Shown piece by piece: positions 4,995-6,716 of a stretch of 6,716 nucleotides of DNA. A model generated the notes under the pieces. The model saw only the letters and a list, made by a program, of their open reading frames with translations, ran no database searches and was not told the origin of the DNA. Each line of letters opens with the position of its first letter. The stretch's first letter is position 1. The translations under genes and the position numbers were made by a program. The DNA comes from Deltaproteobacteria bacterium (GTDB lineage Bacteria; Desulfobacterota; Desulfobaccia; Desulfobaccales; 0-14-0-80-60-11): positions 1 to 6,716 of the forward strand of contig JAFDHU010000108.1 of NCBI GenBank assembly GCA_019308625.1, written 5' to 3'.

Positions 4995-5173
4995 ATCCCA
5001 TTGACGACGACCGCCTGATTGAAATTTTTGACCAAGCCCACCTGCAAGGGGCCAAGGGGGCGGTGTTTATCTGCGATATTTGTGGAGGCTGGGGTGAGGA
5101 TTATTTCTCAGTTCGCCATACCGACCGGTGTCCGGACAAGTGGCTGACGGAGGTGGTGCGGCGTGGCGATTAA
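4991..5173 (+). CDS. Small Cys-containing hypothetical protein (60 aa)
   Basis: GTG start at 4991 overlapping the preceding stop by 4 nt. The 60-aa product is acidic at the front (MNPIDDDRLIEIFDQAHLQ) and contains FICDICGGWGEDYF, then HTDRCPDKWL. Cys 29, 32 and 47 together with His 43 could form one zinc site (C-x2-C-x10-H-x3-C). There is no signal peptide. It ends at TAA 5171-5173, overlapping the likely GTG start of the long repeat protein by 11 nt. It therefore sits as a coupled small gene in front of a structural-looking protein. The family is unknown; the zinc site is inferred from residue spacing only. Confidence 0.6.
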   Translation: MNPIDDDRLIEIFDQAHLQGAKGAVFICDICGGWGEDYFSVRHTDRCPDKWLTEVVRRGD

Positions 5174-6716
5174 GAAAGTTAGTCAGATTAATATGCTTAA
5201 TAGAGAGGAATCACATTATGGCGACAAATCAGAATATTTAGATTTACCTGAATTGATTTATATTGATATCTCCAAATTTAACGGAACTTTGTCTGCGTAT
5301 TTTGAGGTCATAGCCAAAAACTCGATAGACGATAGCACATATTCCAGCAGAGTTGATTTATATAAGTCAGGTTCAAGAGTGGTTGGCTTCATGACCTCTG
5401 ATTTAGATTATACAAGGAAAAGAGGGTCTATATCATCATTAACAAGTGGGGAATACTATGTTAGATTAGGACATGCTTTTGAGGACCGTCCCGCTACTGT
5501 ATATTGTCAAACCGCCCGCATCATTATCATCCAATCCGCCACTGACAAAATCACCGACACTGAAACCCAGATTGAAATCGGCTCTTATGAGGCAAACATA
5601 ACCAGAACCAGTTATGCCCTGCTTGCCAACACTAAATTCTGGAAATACGAATCGGCCAATTGGGACCCGACCCCCACCTGTTACTGGGAAGTCAACTTTG
5701 AGATGCTGGATGATAAGGGCAAAGGTTCCGCCTACTTCCGCCTGGTCAAGACTACCAATTATTCAAGCTGGACTCAGGTTGACGAATTCTCCCAGTCCGG
5801 CGACGGGAATGTGCACCGCACCCGCCGCAGCTTCACGCCGGAAAATGGCTACATTTACGCTATCCAGTCCTATGCTACTGATGACAAATACGGCGAGCAC
5901 ACGGTTTATCTTGCCAAAATCATCTGCCAGCAGAGCGATGAGAATGGTATTTCCAAGACTGAATCGCATTTCATGTTAGTCAACTCCCTCCAAACCAGCA
6001 CGGGGCTCAAGGATTTTGACCAATATTACAACCCCAATGACTGGGACGGTGTGGACGTTGACTGGTACCACGAAATTGCCTGCGGCAGTAGTGCGGCCAA
6101 TGCCAAGCTCCAGGAAGACCCGAATGGCAGTCCAAGCGATATTCCGAATTCGGCGGTCACCGGCCAGGCCAACAAGCTGGTGCGGGGCTCTTCCGCCATG
6201 ACCATGCCCACCTCGGCGGAGGAGATTGACACCTACATTACCAGCGCCGGGGACCTGACCCTGAGCCGGATGGTGGCGTTGGTTGTGGTGGGGGCGGGAC
6301 AAACTTATGACGAATCGGTGGGGTTGTCGGCGGCGGCGTCTCTGGCCGCGGCCCGGAGCGTGATCCTTTCACTGGCCACGGAGATGGCGGCGGGGGCGGC
6401 GGTGGGCGAGGGGCCGGCGGGGTCGGTGTATGCGGCCCTGGCCCAGATGCCGGCGGCGGCCCAGGCGCAACTGGCGGCGCTCATCGCCCAGGACGCCCTG
6501 ACCCTGGCGGCCCAGGCGGGGGTGGAGGTGTCCGGGGGGCTGGTGTTTGGCCAGTCCCTGACCCTGGCGGCGGTGGCCGGCCAGGTGCAGGAGGCCCTGG
6601 CGGACCTGCTGGGGGGCGCCACCCTGACCGCGGCAACGGCCCTTAGCCTGGAGCGGGAGCTGAGCCTGGCGGCGGCGCTGGACCTGGCGGCGGACGGGCA
6701 GCTCACCGCGTCCAGC
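5163..6716 (+). CDS. Large repeat-containing structural/fibre-like protein (3' end outside window)
   Basis: A single frame is open from GTG 5163 to the last base (518 codons, no stop). GGAGGT at 5149-5154 supports this start; ATG 5193 is an alternative. Residues about 28-125, 156-258 and 284-379 look like three tandem beta-rich repeats. Each opens with an aromatic-Glu strand (AYFEV, CYWEV, DWYHEI). Copies 1 and 2 share a 'G-x-Y-x-V/I' strand (GEYYVRL, GYIYAIQ), and all close on an Arg/Lys-hydrophobic strand (ARIIIIQS, AKIICQQS, SRMVALVVVG). From about 380 the protein becomes Ala/Leu-rich with repeated LTLAA-type steps. There is no signal peptide. Similar beta repeats with a low-complexity Ala/Leu tail occur, to my recollection, in phage tail-like or surface proteins, so a virion fibre or appendage protein is plausible but unproven. 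GC climbs from about 25% to 73% along the gene, suggesting mosaic assembly. Confidence 0.8.
   Translation, partial: MAIKKVSQINMLNREESHYGDKSEYLDLPELIYIDISKFNGTLSAYFEVIAKNSIDDSTYSSRVDLYKSGSRVVGFMTSDLDYTRKRGSISSLTSGEYYVRLGHAFEDRPATVYCQTARIIIIQSATDKITDTETQIEIGSYEANITRTSYALLANTKFWKYESANWDPTPTCYWEVNFEMLDDKGKGSAYFRLVKTTNYSSWTQVDEFSQSGDGNVHRTRRSFTPENGYIYAIQSYATDDKYGEHTVYLAKIICQQSDENGISKTESHFMLVNSLQTSTGLKDFDQYYNPNDWDGVDVDWYHEIACGSSAANAKLQEDPNGSPSDIPNSAVTGQANKLVRGSSAMTMPTSAEEIDTYITSAGDLTLSRMVALVVVGAGQTYDESVGLSAAASLAAARSVILSLATEMAAGAAVGEGPAGSVYAALAQMPAAAQAQLAALIAQDALTLAAQAGVEVSGGLVFGQSLTLAAVAGQVQEALADLLGGATLTAATALSLERELSLAAALDLAADGQLTASS
5244..6299 (+). repeat. Three diverged tandem protein repeats of about 95-103 residues
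   Basis: Copies lie at about 5244-5537, 5628-5936 and 6012-6299. They share an opening aromatic-x-Glu strand and a closing [RK]-hydrophobic strand, and copies 1 and 2 share a central G-x-[YI]-Y strand and a Gln-Ser after the closing strand. Copy 3 is the most diverged. At DNA level they are not obviously alike and differ strongly in GC. The alignment was made by eye. Confidence 0.5.
6496..6570 (+). repeat. Direct repeat with 60-bp period in the Ala/Leu-rich tail
   Basis: CCCTGACCCTGGCGG occurs at 6496-6510 and 6556-6570, an in-frame offset of 60 bp (20 codons), encoding LTLAA steps. Related words occur at 6254-6263 (CCTGACCCTG) and near 6621 (ACCCTGACC). This points to a degenerate repetitive shaft or low-complexity region. 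Confidence 0.5.

Noticed and set aside
5218..5241. ATG with a GAGGAA site starting a very short frame (MATNQNI)
   Set aside because: It stops after seven codons. The surrounding frame from 5163 is continuous and better supported.
5614..5979. 121-codon + strand frame inside the long repeat protein
   Set aside because: It lies in another frame of a continuous 518-codon frame with coherent repeats. Its product is Ser/Pro/Thr-rich with no motif.
6305..6706. 133-codon minus-strand frame at the right end
   Set aside because: Ala/Ser/Arg-rich shadow of the Ala/Leu-rich tail of the + strand gene.
1..6716. tRNA, rRNA, CRISPR array, insertion sequence, attachment site or phage end
   Set aside because: I saw no cloverleaf, regularly spaced repeats, terminal inverted repeats or TG...CA phage ends. 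The short repeats found are inside coding sequence.

Overview
The window reads as the early-to-accessory stretch of a Mu-like (transposable) prophage or phage. Three proteins support this: a MuB-type AAA ATPase (187-915), a GemA/Mu gp16 (DUF1018) protein (1674-2156) and a Gam-type host-nuclease inhibitor (3992-4477). Every gene I can support lies on the + strand. The first ~4.5 kb is very GC-rich, with a G-rich coding strand, many GTG starts and strong GGAGG-type ribosome sites. This fits a high-GC anaerobic bacterium such as a Chloroflexota or Firmicutes lineage, but the sequence alone does not settle the host.

Layout. Bases 3-173 are the 3' end of an upstream gene, possibly the transposase. 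A tightly packed run follows: B-like ATPase; a tandem winged-helix protein; a small exported or membrane-anchored protein; GemA; a 55-aa four-Cys protein; a second probable winged-helix protein; a one-helix membrane protein; a Cys-rich 112-aa protein; a CxxC/helical protein; a two-zinc-knuckle 'dumbbell' protein; and Gam. Most junctions are 1-14 nt overlaps (ATGA, GTGA), so this looks like one translationally coupled operon. Two of the genes (912-1378 and 2317-2698) are in frame only if one base is added to, or removed from, a G run. Either the assembly has homopolymer errors or the genes are genuinely frameshifted.

After a 61-bp gap at 4478-4538 the base composition drops and the character changes. 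A 151-aa protein and a 60-aa Cys protein lead into a long open frame (5163 to the window end, at least 518 codons, no stop). Its predicted protein has three tandem beta-type repeats of about 95-103 residues, followed by an Ala/Leu-rich repetitive tail. It resembles a structural or fibre-like protein. Within this one frame GC rises from about 25% (5221-5280) to about 73% (6541-6600), which suggests a mosaic gene.

Working together (inference): the ATPase would help the transposase choose targets, Gam would protect linear DNA ends, and GemA and the two winged-helix proteins would act in regulation or DNA handling. The Cys-rich proteins are accessory proteins of unknown job. The 4539-end block looks like a structural or cargo module joined directly to the early operon. 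No tRNA, rRNA, CRISPR array, insertion sequence or convincing terminator was seen.
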